A stretch of 64,000 nucleotides of DNA from assembly GCF_052064335.1 (NCBI RefSeq), contig NZ_JBQHVU010000004.1:62001-126000 (forward strand). Direction: 5' to 3'. Positions 44,742-54,421 of this stretch are shown here, one piece after another; the first letter of the stretch is position 1, and every line of letters starts with the position of its first letter. The position numbers were made by a program, and so were the translations under genes. The notes under the pieces are model-generated. The model was not told the origin of the DNA and made no database searches. It saw only the letters and a list, made by a program, of their open reading frames with translations. Origin of the DNA: Weimeria sp002480925. GTDB lineage: Bacteria > Bacillota > Clostridia > Lachnospirales > Lachnospiraceae.

Positions 44742-45482
44742 ATGTCAGGACATTCAAAGTTTGCTAATATCAAGCACAAGAAAGAAAAAAATGACGCCGC
44801 AAAGGGAAAGGTATTCACAATTATAGGACGTGAGATAGCTGTTGCGGTAAAGGAGGGAGGTCCTGATCCTGCAAATAACAGCAAGCTCCGTGATGTGATC
44901 GCGAAGGCCAAGGCTGCAAATATGCCTAATGATACTATAGACAGAGGTATAAAGAAGGCTGCAGGAGATGCAGGGAGCGTCAATTACGAGACTGTCACCT
45001 ATGAGGGATACGGCCCGGGCGGAACTGCTATAATAGTAAAGGCTCTTACAGACAATAAGAACCGTACAGCCGCAAATGTAAGGAATGCTTTCTCAAAGGG
45101 ACACGGAAATATAGGTACACAGGGGTGTGTATCATATATGTTTGACGAAAAGGGTCAGATCATCGTCGATAAGGAAGAGGCCGATACAGACGCCGATACT
45201 CTGATGATGGAGGCTCTTGACGCAGGAGCAGAGGATTTTGTCGAGGAGGATGACAGCTATGTGATCACGACTGATCCGGCTGATTTCTCAGATGTAAGAC
45301 AAAAGCTCGAGGATCAGGGACTGCCTATGGCTGACGCCCAGGTCACCATGATCCCTCAGACCTATGTGACTCTTTCGAGTGAAGAGGACAAGACCAATAT
45401 TCAGAGGATACTTGACTGGCTCGACGATGACGACGATGTCCAGGAGGTATATAATAACTGGGAAAATGACAGCGAGGAATGA
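44742..45482 (+). CDS. yebC: YebC/PmpR (TACO1) family protein
   Basis: Members were described as transcriptional regulators and more recently as aids for translating difficult stretches. The 246-aa product has the family start SGHSKFANIKHKKEK, the middle GYGPGGTAIIVKALTDN and a C-terminal acidic tail. Length and motifs are typical. AAAGGA lies 15 bases upstream and AAAATG at the start, with its own promoter 40 bases ahead. It precedes glgA. Confidence 0.93.
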   Translation: MSGHSKFANIKHKKEKNDAAKGKVFTIIGREIAVAVKEGGPDPANNSKLRDVIAKAKAANMPNDTIDRGIKKAAGDAGSVNYETVTYEGYGPGGTAIIVKALTDNKNRTAANVRNAFSKGHGNIGTQGCVSYMFDEKGQIIVDKEEADTDADTLMMEALDAGAEDFVEEDDSYVITTDPADFSDVRQKLEDQGLPMADAQVTMIPQTYVTLSSEEDKTNIQRILDWLDDDDDVQEVYNNWENDSEE

Positions 45483-45509
45483 TCTCCTCACGATAAAGGA
45501 GGCAATGCT

Positions 45510-46973
45510 ATGAAGAAGATTCTTTTTGCCGCAAGTGAATGCTTTCCGTTCGTAAAGACCGGAGGACTGGCCGATGTAGTTGGCGCTCTCCCCAAGGAAT
45601 TTGACAAGGAGAACTGGGATATAAGGGTTGTGATCCCTGACTATACCTGTATACCGCCGAGATTTCGTGACAATTTCAAGTTCAAGACCAGCTTCCAGAT
45701 GTCGGGCGGACCTCTTATGGGTGAAAAGTATGTTGGCGTTATGGAGTATGAATACGCAGGCGTCACCTATTATTTCATCGACAATCTTGAGTATTTCGAG
45801 TGCTTCTATCCATATGGAGACACCAGATACGATATAGAGAAGTTCATCTATTTCGACAAGGCAGTCCTGTCCATGCTTCCGGTGATCGGCTTCAAGCCTG
45901 ATATAATCCACTGCCATGACTGGCAGACAGGCTTTATTCCGGTCTATCTGAAGAATGAATTCCAGGGTAATGAGTTCTTCTGGGGTATGAAGACTATTAT
46001 GACGATCCACAATCTCAAGTTCCAGGGAGTCTGGGATATAGAGACAATAGAGGGGCTTTCGGGATTTCCGTCATATCTGTTCACACCGGACAAGCTCGAG
46101 TTCAATAAGGCAGGGAATATGCTTAAGGGCGGTCTGGTCTATGCAGACTATATCACGACAGTTTCTCAGACCTACTGCGAGGAGATCCAGACGCCTTATT
46201 ACGGCGAGGGACTCGACGGACTTCTGTCATCAAGACATTTCGATATGCAGGGAATAGTAAACGGTATCGACTATATTACCTATGACCCTTCGACAGATAT
46301 GTCAATATTCAAACAGTATGATGTTTCCTCCTTCCGCAGGAACAAGAAGATAAATAAGGAAAAGCTCCAGGAGGAGCTGGGGCTTACTGTGGACGGAAAG
46401 AAATACATGATAGGTCTTGTATCGAGACTTACCGATCAGAAGGGGCTCGATCTGATAAACTACTGTATGGACGGTATAGCAGATGATAATACCCAGTTCG
46501 TAGTAGTTGGTACCGGAGAGAACCGCTATGAGAATATGTTCCGCCATTATGCATGGAAGTATCCGGATCGGATCTCAGCCAATATCTATTACTCAGAGGA
46601 TATGGCAAGGAAGCTGTATGCTGCGGCAGATGCCTTCCTTATGCCGTCACGGTTTGAACCATGCGGACTTACCCAGCTGATAGCCTTCAGATACGGAACC
46701 ATTCCTATCGTAAGGGAGACAGGAGGACTGAAGGATACAGTAACTCCATACAATGAGTATGAGAAGACCGGGGACGGCTTCTCATTCAAGAACTATAACG
46801 GAGACGAGATGCTAAATATCGTCAATTATTCCAAGGAGATCTATTTCACGAAGAAGGTCGAGTGGAATAAGATGGCGGAGAGAGATATGAAGAAGGATTA
46901 CTCATGGAACGCCTCAAAGTTCAAGTATGAGGGGCTCTACAATTATCTCTGCGGAGATACACAGAAAGGTTAA
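45510..46973 (+). CDS. glgA: Glycogen synthase (ADP-glucose type)
   Basis: GlgA extends alpha-1,4-glucan from ADP-glucose. The 487-aa product is a GT5 enzyme with the N-terminal KTGGLADVVGALPKE sugar-nucleotide motif, HCHDWQTG, and the C-terminal PSRFEPCGLTQLIA with the catalytic-site glutamate region. Length is typical. AAAGGAGG stands before ATG 45510. Other glg genes are not nearby, so it is separated from the usual glycogen operon. Confidence 0.95.
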   Translation: MKKILFAASECFPFVKTGGLADVVGALPKEFDKENWDIRVVIPDYTCIPPRFRDNFKFKTSFQMSGGPLMGEKYVGVMEYEYAGVTYYFIDNLEYFECFYPYGDTRYDIEKFIYFDKAVLSMLPVIGFKPDIIHCHDWQTGFIPVYLKNEFQGNEFFWGMKTIMTIHNLKFQGVWDIETIEGLSGFPSYLFTPDKLEFNKAGNMLKGGLVYADYITTVSQTYCEEIQTPYYGEGLDGLLSSRHFDMQGIVNGIDYITYDPSTDMSIFKQYDVSSFRRNKKINKEKLQEELGLTVDGKKYMIGLVSRLTDQKGLDLINYCMDGIADDNTQFVVVGTGENRYENMFRHYAWKYPDRISANIYYSEDMARKLYAAADAFLMPSRFEPCGLTQLIAFRYGTIPIVRETGGLKDTVTPYNEYEKTGDGFSFKNYNGDEMLNIVNYSKEIYFTKKVEWNKMAERDMKKDYSWNASKFKYEGLYNYLCGDTQKG

Positions 46974-46986
46974 TACAAGGCAGCAA

Positions 46987-49545
46987 ATGTCAGGCACAAA
47001 GAAAAAAAGGAAAGGCACTAAGGGTTCCACAAGCGCGAAGGGCGCCTCGGGAGTCAATAGAGATGTATATCTCTGGCTTTCCCTTGCAGTCTGCACACTG
47101 CTGCTACTCAGCAATTTCGGGCTCGGAGGGAAAGCGGGAAATGTTATAAGCCGTTTTCTCTTCGGGCTTTTTGGCGCGATAAATTACGTGCTCCCGATAG
47201 GACTTCTTATCGGGATTTTTTTTGCTATATCGAATAAGGGCAACAGGATAGCCGAGGTAAAGCTCTGGGCATCCGTTCTTTTTATAATCTTCCTGGACGG
47301 GATCATAGATCTGTTCGGATACGGATCAGATCTGCCTTCGCCAGGCAGGGCATATCTTATTTCCTATAGAGACAGAACAGGCGGAGGGTTTTTCGGAGCT
47401 GTAACGGCTCTTATTTTTTCAAAGGCCTTCGGAGCTCTTGCCGCAGGAATCCTGCTTCTTATCTTCATGATCATATGCACTGTGCTTATCACAGAAAGGG
47501 GATTTCTAAGTCACCTTATAGACAGGAAGGATAAGGACATACAAAGGCCAGCCCGGGAGGATAAGAAAAGGGCAGAAGAAAAACCGGACAAGCCTCCTGC
47601 CAGGAAAAGAAAGGCGATAAAGGGCGTAGCCCTTACTCCGTCATTCATTAAGAATGAGAAGGTAAAGGACCATAAGGACGGACTAAGGGAGATCACTGCC
47701 GATCAGATAGAAGATGATGACAAGGCAGATGATAAGGAGATAGAGCTGCCACAAGAAATAGAGAAGCAGGAGGTTGACCTCCATAGCGGATGCGAGGTGA
47801 AGACGAATATACATATTCCTGATGAAAGGCCGCCTGAGCCTGATCCGGTAGTTCCTGATCCAGAAGATATAGAAGCATCGCCTGTTGAGGCAGCAGAAAG
47901 CGGTCAAGACAGCAGAAAAGAGCCAGAGTCATTGCAGCAGGAGGAGACATTTTATGAAGCACCTGTGGAGCAGAAGACAAAAGAGCCTGCTTGTTGCGCT
48001 ACAGCTACTGATCCATCCATTGATAAGAGTCTTCCAAAGAAAAAGGACTACATCTTTCCGACTTTTGACTTGCTAAAGCAGGAGAAACAGAATGGAAATG
48101 CGAATACAAGGGAGTCCCTGCAGGAGACAGCAGACAAGCTTTCAACGACTCTCCATAATTTCGGGGTCAATGCACAGGTGACAGAGGTGACCTGCGGACC
48201 TACTGTCACAAGGTTTGAGATCCATCCTGAGATAGGAGTAAAGGTATCAAAGATAGTAAACTTAGCCGATGATATCAAGCTTAACCTTGCTGCATCAGAT
48301 ATAAGGATAGAGGCACCTATCCCGGGAAAGAGTGCCATCGGGATAGAGGTTCCCAACAAGCATACTCAGGTAGTGCCGTTCAGGGAGATGATGGAGTCAG
48401 ATGAGTTCCGTAAGACGAAATCAAGGATAGCCTTTGCAGCAGGAAAGGATATAGCCGGAAAGGTAATAGTATCTGATATAGCAAAGATGCCGCATCTTTT
48501 AATAGCAGGAGCTACAGGCTCAGGAAAGTCGGTCTGCATCAATACCATAATCATGTCAATCCTTTTCAAGGCCAGACCTGATGAGGTCAGATTCATAATG
48601 ATAGATCCCAAGGTGGTCGAGCTTTCTATCTATAACGGTATCCCTCATCTGATGACTCCGGTGGTAACCGATCCTAAAAAGGCAGCCGGAGCCCTCCAGT
48701 GGGCAGTAAACGAGATGACCGACAGATACAAGAAATTCGCCCAGACCGGTGTCCGTGATATAAAGGGCTACAATGCCAGGATAAAAAATGGTAAGATAGG
48801 AGTCAGGGACAAAAACGGAGAGACCGTAATGGTTGAGACCGAGAGGATGCCTCAGATAATCGTCATAGTAGATGAGCTGGCTGATCTGATGATGCAGTGT
48901 CCCAAGGAGGTAGAGGGAGCCATATGCCGGCTGGCCCAGCTTGCGAGAGCCTGCGGTATTCACCTGGTAATAGCTACCCAGAGACCGTCGGTAGATGTCA
49001 TCACAGGACTCATAAAGGCAAATATGCCAAGCCGTATAGCCTTTGCGGTGACAAGTGGTGTGGATTCCCGTACCATACTTGATATGAACGGGGCTGAGAA
49101 GCTTCTGGGCAAGGGAGATATGCTCTATTTCCCTCAGGGACTTTCAAAGCCTGAAAGAGTCCAGGGAGCCTTTGTCCCTGACGAGGATGTGTCGAGGGTA
49201 GTCGATTATATCAAGAAGATGAATGGCGGTGATGCAGAGTACGACAGCAGCATAGAGGAGTCGATCGAGGAAAGTACTCCTGCCTCATCTGGGGCTGACA
49301 GAGATGGAAATAATGATTTCGACCAGCAGGACCAGTATTTCGCTGATGCTGCTTATCTGATAATAGACAAGCAGAAGGGATCTATCGGTATGTTGCAGAG
49401 GAATTTCAAGATAGGCTTCAACAGGGCGGCCCGGATCATGGACCAGCTCGAGGAGGCCGGAGTGGTCGGAGCTGAGACAGGCACCAAGCCACGCGCAGTT
49501 CTTATGACAAAGGAAGAGTTCGATAACTATCTGGAAGGTATATGA
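46987..49545 (+). CDS. ftsK: DNA translocase FtsK/SpoIIIE
   Basis: FtsK/SpoIIIE pumps DNA through the closing septum. The 852-aa product has an N-terminal membrane part with about four to five helices (about residues 20-180), a long charged and proline-containing linker (about 195-370), the RecA-like motor with P-loop GATGSGKSVCIN, Walker B VIVDELADL, and a C-terminal winged-helix gamma domain (QKGSIGMLQRNFKIGFNRAA) that reads orienting sequences. ATG 46987 is taken because it opens the basic start just after glgA; an ATG at 46927 lies inside glgA. Confidence 0.95.
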   Translation: MSGTKKKRKGTKGSTSAKGASGVNRDVYLWLSLAVCTLLLLSNFGLGGKAGNVISRFLFGLFGAINYVLPIGLLIGIFFAISNKGNRIAEVKLWASVLFIIFLDGIIDLFGYGSDLPSPGRAYLISYRDRTGGGFFGAVTALIFSKAFGALAAGILLLIFMIICTVLITERGFLSHLIDRKDKDIQRPAREDKKRAEEKPDKPPARKRKAIKGVALTPSFIKNEKVKDHKDGLREITADQIEDDDKADDKEIELPQEIEKQEVDLHSGCEVKTNIHIPDERPPEPDPVVPDPEDIEASPVEAAESGQDSRKEPESLQQEETFYEAPVEQKTKEPACCATATDPSIDKSLPKKKDYIFPTFDLLKQEKQNGNANTRESLQETADKLSTTLHNFGVNAQVTEVTCGPTVTRFEIHPEIGVKVSKIVNLADDIKLNLAASDIRIEAPIPGKSAIGIEVPNKHTQVVPFREMMESDEFRKTKSRIAFAAGKDIAGKVIVSDIAKMPHLLIAGATGSGKSVCINTIIMSILFKARPDEVRFIMIDPKVVELSIYNGIPHLMTPVVTDPKKAAGALQWAVNEMTDRYKKFAQTGVRDIKGYNARIKNGKIGVRDKNGETVMVETERMPQIIVIVDELADLMMQCPKEVEGAICRLAQLARACGIHLVIATQRPSVDVITGLIKANMPSRIAFAVTSGVDSRTILDMNGAEKLLGKGDMLYFPQGLSKPERVQGAFVPDEDVSRVVDYIKKMNGGDAEYDSSIEESIEESTPASSGADRDGNNDFDQQDQYFADAAYLIIDKQKGSIGMLQRNFKIGFNRAARIMDQLEEAGVVGAETGTKPRAVLMTKEEFDNYLEGI

Positions 49546-49559
49546 AACAGGAGGCAAGA

Positions 49560-51230
49560 ATGAAGTCAGACATCGAGATAGCACAGGAAGCCGAAAAGCT
49601 AAGGATCGAGGAGGTCGCAGAAAAGGCCGGCATACCTCGCGATTCACTTGAGTTCTATGGTAAGTACAAGGCAAAGCTTTCAGAGGAATATTTACGGGAG
49701 CTTGATAAGAAGGAGGATGGCAAGCTGGTCCTTGTCACCGCAATAAATCCTACTCCGGCAGGTGAGGGTAAGACCACTACTACGATAGGACTTGTTGATG
49801 CTCTTAACAGACGTGGTGTAAAGACAGTTGCTGCCCTAAGAGAGCCTTCACTCGGACCATGCTTTGGTATAAAGGGAGGAGCTGCCGGAGGCGGCTATGC
49901 CCAGGTGGTCCCTATGGAGGAGCTGAACCTTCACTTCACAGGTGATTTCCATGCTATTACGAGTGCCAACAATCTGCTTGCAGCCATGCTTGACAACCAT
50001 ATCCAGCAGGGCAATGAGCTTGGCATCGATCCAAGAAGCGTGGTCTGGAAGCGCTGCATGGATATGAATGACAGGGTGCTTAGAAATATCGTCGTAGGTC
50101 TGGGCAGAAAGCCGGATGGAATGCCTCGTGAGGATCATTTCGTTATCTCGGTAGCAAGCGAGATCATGGCGATCTTTTGTCTGGCAGATGATCTTCATGA
50201 CTTAAAGGAGCGCCTTAAGAAGATAATAGTTGCCTACAATTTCAAGGGCCAGCCGGTCACTGCAGAGGACTTGAAGGCAGTAGGCGCTATGGCAGCCCTT
50301 CTTGTTGATGCTATAAAGCCTAACCTGATCCAGACCTTAGAGCACAATCCGGCCATAGTCCATGGAGGACCTTTTGCAAATATAGCGCATGGCTGCAACT
50401 CTGTCCGTGCTACAAAAGCAGCAATGAAGCTTGGTGATATAGCAGTCACAGAGGCAGGCTTCGGAGCCGATCTCGGTGCTGAGAAGTTCTTTGATATCAA
50501 GTGCAGGAAGGCCGGACTTCATCCTGATGCTGTAGTCCTCGTTGCTACTATAAGGGCTCTTAAGTATAATGGAGGTATCCCTAAGGATCAGCTCAAGGAG
50601 GAAGATCTCGATGCTCTTAAGAGGGGAATAGTAAATCTGGAGAAGCACATAGAAAACCTGAAGAAATACAAGGTCCCTGTGATCGTAACCTTGAATTCCT
50701 TCGATACTGATACAAAGGCAGAAATCGCCTTTGTAGAGAGCTTCTGTAAGGAAAGAGGAGCAGAGTTCGCTCTCTCAGAGGTCTTCGCAAAGGGAGGCGA
50801 GGGAGGACTGGCTCTTGCTGATAAGGTTATAGGGACACTAAAGACTAAGAAGAGCGATTTTGCTCCGCTTTACCCGGATGATTTGCCGCTTGAGCAAAAG
50901 ATCGAGACTATCGCGAGGGAGATCTACGGTGCAGACGGAGTAAGCTATGCTCCGGCCGCAAAAAAGGAGCTGATAAAGCTTAAGGACCTGGGAATGGATT
51001 CTCTTCCTGTCTGCATGGCAAAGACACAGTATTCTCTGTCAGACAATGCAAAGGCACTTGGCAGGCCGAGCGGCTTTACTGTAAATGTAAGGGAGATCTA
51101 CCCATCAGCAGGAGCCGGTTTTGTCGTAGCAGTTCTTGGAAATATCATGACAATGCCTGGCCTTCCAAAGCATCCGGCAGCAGAGAATATCGATGTGACA
51201 GATGATGGAAGGATTGTTGGGTTGTTTTAG
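49560..51230 (+). CDS. fhs: Formate-tetrahydrofolate ligase
   Basis: Fhs joins formate to tetrahydrofolate using ATP. The 556-aa product has the P-loop TPAGEGKTTTTIGL, the REPSLGPCFGIKGGAAGGGY segment in two parts, and HGGPFANIAHGCNS. ATG 49560 is preferred because AGGAGG stands six bases before it; an earlier ATG at 49542 overlaps ftsK. It is paired with folD, so formate made by pyruvate formate-lyase can enter one-carbon metabolism. Confidence 0.96.
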   Translation: MKSDIEIAQEAEKLRIEEVAEKAGIPRDSLEFYGKYKAKLSEEYLRELDKKEDGKLVLVTAINPTPAGEGKTTTTIGLVDALNRRGVKTVAALREPSLGPCFGIKGGAAGGGYAQVVPMEELNLHFTGDFHAITSANNLLAAMLDNHIQQGNELGIDPRSVVWKRCMDMNDRVLRNIVVGLGRKPDGMPREDHFVISVASEIMAIFCLADDLHDLKERLKKIIVAYNFKGQPVTAEDLKAVGAMAALLVDAIKPNLIQTLEHNPAIVHGGPFANIAHGCNSVRATKAAMKLGDIAVTEAGFGADLGAEKFFDIKCRKAGLHPDAVVLVATIRALKYNGGIPKDQLKEEDLDALKRGIVNLEKHIENLKKYKVPVIVTLNSFDTDTKAEIAFVESFCKERGAEFALSEVFAKGGEGGLALADKVIGTLKTKKSDFAPLYPDDLPLEQKIETIAREIYGADGVSYAPAAKKELIKLKDLGMDSLPVCMAKTQYSLSDNAKALGRPSGFTVNVREIYPSAGAGFVVAVLGNIMTMPGLPKHPAAENIDVTDDGRIVGLF

Positions 51231-51231
51231 T

Positions 51232-51276
51232 AGGTGTTGAGGTGAGAGGTGAGAGGTGCGAGGCCGCTGTCTGAGG
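51232..51276. repeat. GAGGTG-type repeat between fhs and folD
   Basis: Repeated GAGGTGAGAGGTG words end in GCGAGG and TCTGAGG. The reverse complement of the same order of words is found inside the flavoprotein gene at 61270-61317, and a short piece at 62879-62896. Confidence 0.7.
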
Positions 51277-51282
51277 CTTTAA

Positions 51283-51321
51283 GTTTCGAGATGAGAGCAA
51301 GCTGAAAGCGAATCTCGAACC
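51283..51321. repeat. Hairpin repeat (GTTTCGAG type), single copy before folD
   Basis: This 39-base element matches 62602-62640 at 34 positions. TTCGAGA pairs with TCTCGAA and GCT with AGC around GAA. It covers the region where a folD ribosome site would lie. Confidence 0.7.
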
Positions 51322-51347
51322 TGGTGAAGAGAAAGAGAAAATATATA

Positions 51348-52184
51348 ATGAATATTATTGATGGAAAGAAGATCTCTACGGAGATCAAGGATGAGGTAAA
51401 GCAGGATGTAGAGGCCCTCAAGGCAAAGGGGATAAAGCCATGTCTTGCAGTAGTTCTGGTAGGAGATGATCCGGCCAGCAGGGTCTATGTCAGGAATAAG
51501 ATAAAGGCCTGCGAGTATACAGGGATCAAGTCGGTCTCAGTCACAATGCCAGCCGATACGAGTGAGGATAGTCTGCTTGAAAAGGTAGCAGAGCTTAATG
51601 CAGACAGGTCAGTGCATGGAATACTTGTCCAGCTTCCTCTGCCTGCCCAGATAGATGAGCAGAAGGTGATAAATGCGATAGATCCAGATAAGGATGTGGA
51701 TGGATTCTCACCTGTATCAGTCGGAAGGCTGTCTATCGGCCTTAAGGGATTTACCTCCTGCACACCAGCAGGTATAATAGAGCTGCTCAAAAGAAGTGGC
51801 ATAGCAATAGACGGCAGGACCTGCGTGATCTGTGGAAGGAGCAATATAGTAGGAAAGCCTATGGCAATGCTTCTTTTAAGAGAAAACGGAACAGTCACGG
51901 TCTGCCATTCCCATACCAGGGACTTAAGGGCAGTCACAGGCGAGGCAGACATCCTTATAGCAGCAATAGGAAAGCCTAAGTTTTTTACAGCAGACTATAT
52001 AAAGGATGGAGCAGTAGTAATAGATGTCGGAATGGACCGTGACGAGAACGGAAAGCTCTGTGGAGACGTGGATTTCGATTCTGTAAAGGATAAGGCATCA
52101 TATATCACTCCTGTCCCGGGAGGGGTAGGACCGATGACTATTGCCATGCTTATGAAAAACTGCGTGGAGGCAGCCCAGGAGTAG
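51348..52184 (+). CDS. folD: Bifunctional methylene-THF dehydrogenase / methenyl-THF cyclohydrolase
   Basis: FolD interconverts methylene-, methenyl- and formyl-tetrahydrofolate with NADP. The 278-aa product has the catalytic YVRNKIKACEYTGI lysine region, QLPLPAQID, and the nucleotide-binding GRSNIVGKPMA followed by PVPGGVGPMT. ATG 51348 gives the family length; a GTG at 51324 is an alternative but lies in the repeat. No strong ribosome site is visible; a hairpin repeat occupies the upstream bases. Confidence 0.95.
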   Translation: MNIIDGKKISTEIKDEVKQDVEALKAKGIKPCLAVVLVGDDPASRVYVRNKIKACEYTGIKSVSVTMPADTSEDSLLEKVAELNADRSVHGILVQLPLPAQIDEQKVINAIDPDKDVDGFSPVSVGRLSIGLKGFTSCTPAGIIELLKRSGIAIDGRTCVICGRSNIVGKPMAMLLLRENGTVTVCHSHTRDLRAVTGEADILIAAIGKPKFFTADYIKDGAVVIDVGMDRDENGKLCGDVDFDSVKDKASYITPVPGGVGPMTIAMLMKNCVEAAQE

Positions 52185-52190
52185 CGGCCT

Positions 52191-53114
52191 ATGAAGAAGA
52201 AGCTTTCGATCGGAATCATAATAGTGATAGCGCTGATGGGACTTATATATTATCAGTACACCACATCATTCTCCTACCAGTATACACAGGGGAGAGCAGC
52301 CGAGACAAAGAAGGAATACAGCAGTGCGGTGCTGCATTACAGAAGGGCTCTAGAAAAGAAGCCTGAGGATGTAAGGACCCTTTATTCTCTGGGAAATGTC
52401 TACTCAAGGCTTGGTGGTCAGAAGGAGCTTGCCAAGTCATTTCTGCTCAAGGCAGTTTCCCTGGACGGGAACTATACCCAGGCTTTTTCTCTTCTCCTGA
52501 AGCTCTATGAGAGCGACGGAGACTATGATTCGATGGAGAATGTGCTTAAGTATGCTGATGGAGAAGAGACTAAGGCAGTGTTCAAGGACTTCCTTATTAA
52601 GCCTCCTGTATTCTCACAGCCATCGGGAAGCTATGACGATGATATAGTCCTTACACTTGAGACGCCTGAGGACGAGAGCGATTATCAGATATTCTATACG
52701 ACGGACGGCAAGGCTCCGAACGGGGTTCACGGACATCTCTATGACGGGTCCTTGTATCTGACAGAGGGCAAAAACGTCGTGAAGGCCGTATGCAGGAATA
52801 CCAATGGCAAGTTCGGAGAGGTCGAAAAAAGGGTATACCGGATAAAGTACAAAACTCCGGCAGAGCCTAAGGCTGATCCGAATGGTGGAAAGTTTACAAA
52901 AAAGAAAAAGGTGACCCTGACGGCCGATGACGGATGCTTTATCTATTATTCCTGGAGCAGGAAGAGCAGGACACCCGATGCATCAGATCATAAGTACAGT
53001 GAGCCGATTGAGATACCAAAGGGATATCATGTTCTGTCGGCAGTGGCCATAGATCGTCATGGCAAACGGAGTAAGGTTTATCATATGGGGTTTTCATATT
53101 ACCCGGATAAGTGA
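52191..53114 (+). CDS. Membrane-anchored TPR protein with chitobiase-C-type domain
   Basis: The 307-aa product starts with one membrane helix (about residues 5-25), has two to three TPR-like repeats (about 32-125; AVLHYRRALEKKPEDVRTLY), and then one or two beta-domain units of the chitobiase/hexosaminidase C-terminal type (about 135-215 and 225-300, YQIFYTTDGKAPN and IYYSWSRKS). It is probably exposed outside the membrane. The function is not known; similar proteins may bind partners or glycans. It overlaps the next start by a few bases. Confidence 0.75.
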   Translation: MKKKLSIGIIIVIALMGLIYYQYTTSFSYQYTQGRAAETKKEYSSAVLHYRRALEKKPEDVRTLYSLGNVYSRLGGQKELAKSFLLKAVSLDGNYTQAFSLLLKLYESDGDYDSMENVLKYADGEETKAVFKDFLIKPPVFSQPSGSYDDDIVLTLETPEDESDYQIFYTTDGKAPNGVHGHLYDGSLYLTEGKNVVKAVCRNTNGKFGEVEKRVYRIKYKTPAEPKADPNGGKFTKKKKVTLTADDGCFIYYSWSRKSRTPDASDHKYSEPIEIPKGYHVLSAVAIDRHGKRSKVYHMGFSYYPDK

Positions 53115-53119
53115 GGAAT

Positions 53120-54421
53120 ATGAGGATATTTGATATCATAGACAGGAAGAAAAACGGAAATACCCTTACAGATGAGGAAATCAGGTTTTTTGTAAAAAGC
53201 GTGGTTGACGGGAGCGCATCAAACGAGCAGATCGGAGCCATGCTTATGGCCATTGTCATCCGCGGTATGGATGAGTGGGAGACAGAGATACTGACACAGG
53301 CCATGGCAGAAAGCGGAGACCGGATCGATCTGTCAGGAGTCGATGGCATAAAGGTAGACAAGCATTCGACCGGAGGGGTAGGAGACAAGACAACCCTGAT
53401 CCTGGTTCCGCTGGTCGCATCGCTAGGCATTCCGGTCGCCAAGTTTTCAGGAAGGGGCCTTGGCCTTACAGGTGGCACTATAGATAAGCTTGCCTCTATA
53501 CCTGATATGCATACCAATCTGACTGAGGACCAGTTTGTCTCTCAGGTGAAGAGGATAGGAGCGGCTATAGCAACTACCGGGAAGAACTTAGATCCATGTG
53601 ACAAGAAGCTTTATGCCATAAGAGATGTGACGGCTACAGTAGACAGCATACCTCTTATAGCATCTTCCGTCATGAGCAAGAAGATAGCATCAGGAGCCGA
53701 TGCAGTCGTACTCGATGTCAAGTGCGGAAGCGGAGCTTTCATGAAGGATAAGAGAGGAGCGACAAGACTTGCAGACCTCTGCATAAAGATAGGCAGAAAG
53801 GCAGGACTTAGGACGTCAGCCGTGATCTCAGATATGGATGAGCCGCTGGGAAATGCAGTAGGCAACTCTCTTGAGGTAAGGGAAGCCATAGAGGTTCTTA
53901 AGGGGCAGGGACCAAGTGACTTAAAAGAGCTTACACTCCGTCTGGCTTCACATATGGTCATGCTTGCAGGAGTGGCTGATTCAGCAGAGGAGGCAGAGGA
54001 GATGGCTCTTAAGTCTATCTACGAGGGTAGAGCCATAAACAAGTTCAGGCAGCTTTTAAGAGCCCAGGGAGGAAGGGATGTGACAGAGCATCCTGATCTA
54101 CTCCCGGGAGATAAGTTCAAGGGAGAGGTTACAGCAGATCGTGACGGATATATAAGCTCTGTTGATGCAGCATCTATAGGACATGCGGCAGCCATACTCG
54201 GCGCGGGACGGCTTAAGAAGGAGGATCCTATCGACTACGGTGCAGGGGTTTACCTTTGCAAAAAGAGAGGAGACTATGTGAAAAAGGGAGAGAGACTTAT
54301 GTATCTCTACTCGAAGAGCCAGAAGCTTATTATGGATGCAGAGGATGACATCAGAAATGCGGTAAGCTTTTCGGAGCAGAGGCCGGAGGATAAAAAGATC
54401 GTTCTGGAGGAAAGGTTTTAG
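53120..54421 (+). CDS. pdp: Pyrimidine-nucleoside (thymidine) phosphorylase
   Basis: The enzyme splits pyrimidine nucleosides with phosphate for salvage. The 433-aa product has the family signature KHSTGGVGDKTTL, SGRGLGLTGGTIDKL, and the C-terminal domain with IDYGAGVYL. Firmicutes commonly carry the broad-specificity Pdp; the thymidine-only DeoA cannot be excluded. ATG 53120 (MRIFDIID) matches the usual start; GTG 53111 would add three residues. The gene ends exactly where phoH begins. Confidence 0.92.
   Translation: MRIFDIIDRKKNGNTLTDEEIRFFVKSVVDGSASNEQIGAMLMAIVIRGMDEWETEILTQAMAESGDRIDLSGVDGIKVDKHSTGGVGDKTTLILVPLVASLGIPVAKFSGRGLGLTGGTIDKLASIPDMHTNLTEDQFVSQVKRIGAAIATTGKNLDPCDKKLYAIRDVTATVDSIPLIASSVMSKKIASGADAVVLDVKCGSGAFMKDKRGATRLADLCIKIGRKAGLRTSAVISDMDEPLGNAVGNSLEVREAIEVLKGQGPSDLKELTLRLASHMVMLAGVADSAEEAEEMALKSIYEGRAINKFRQLLRAQGGRDVTEHPDLLPGDKFKGEVTADRDGYISSVDAASIGHAAAILGAGRLKKEDPIDYGAGVYLCKKRGDYVKKGERLMYLYSKSQKLIMDAEDDIRNAVSFSEQRPEDKKIVLEERF

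Noticed and set aside
45288..46010. 240-codon frame antisense to yebC and glgA
   Set aside because: Lies opposite strongly conserved coding sequence and has no ribosome site or recognisable motif; it is a shadow frame.
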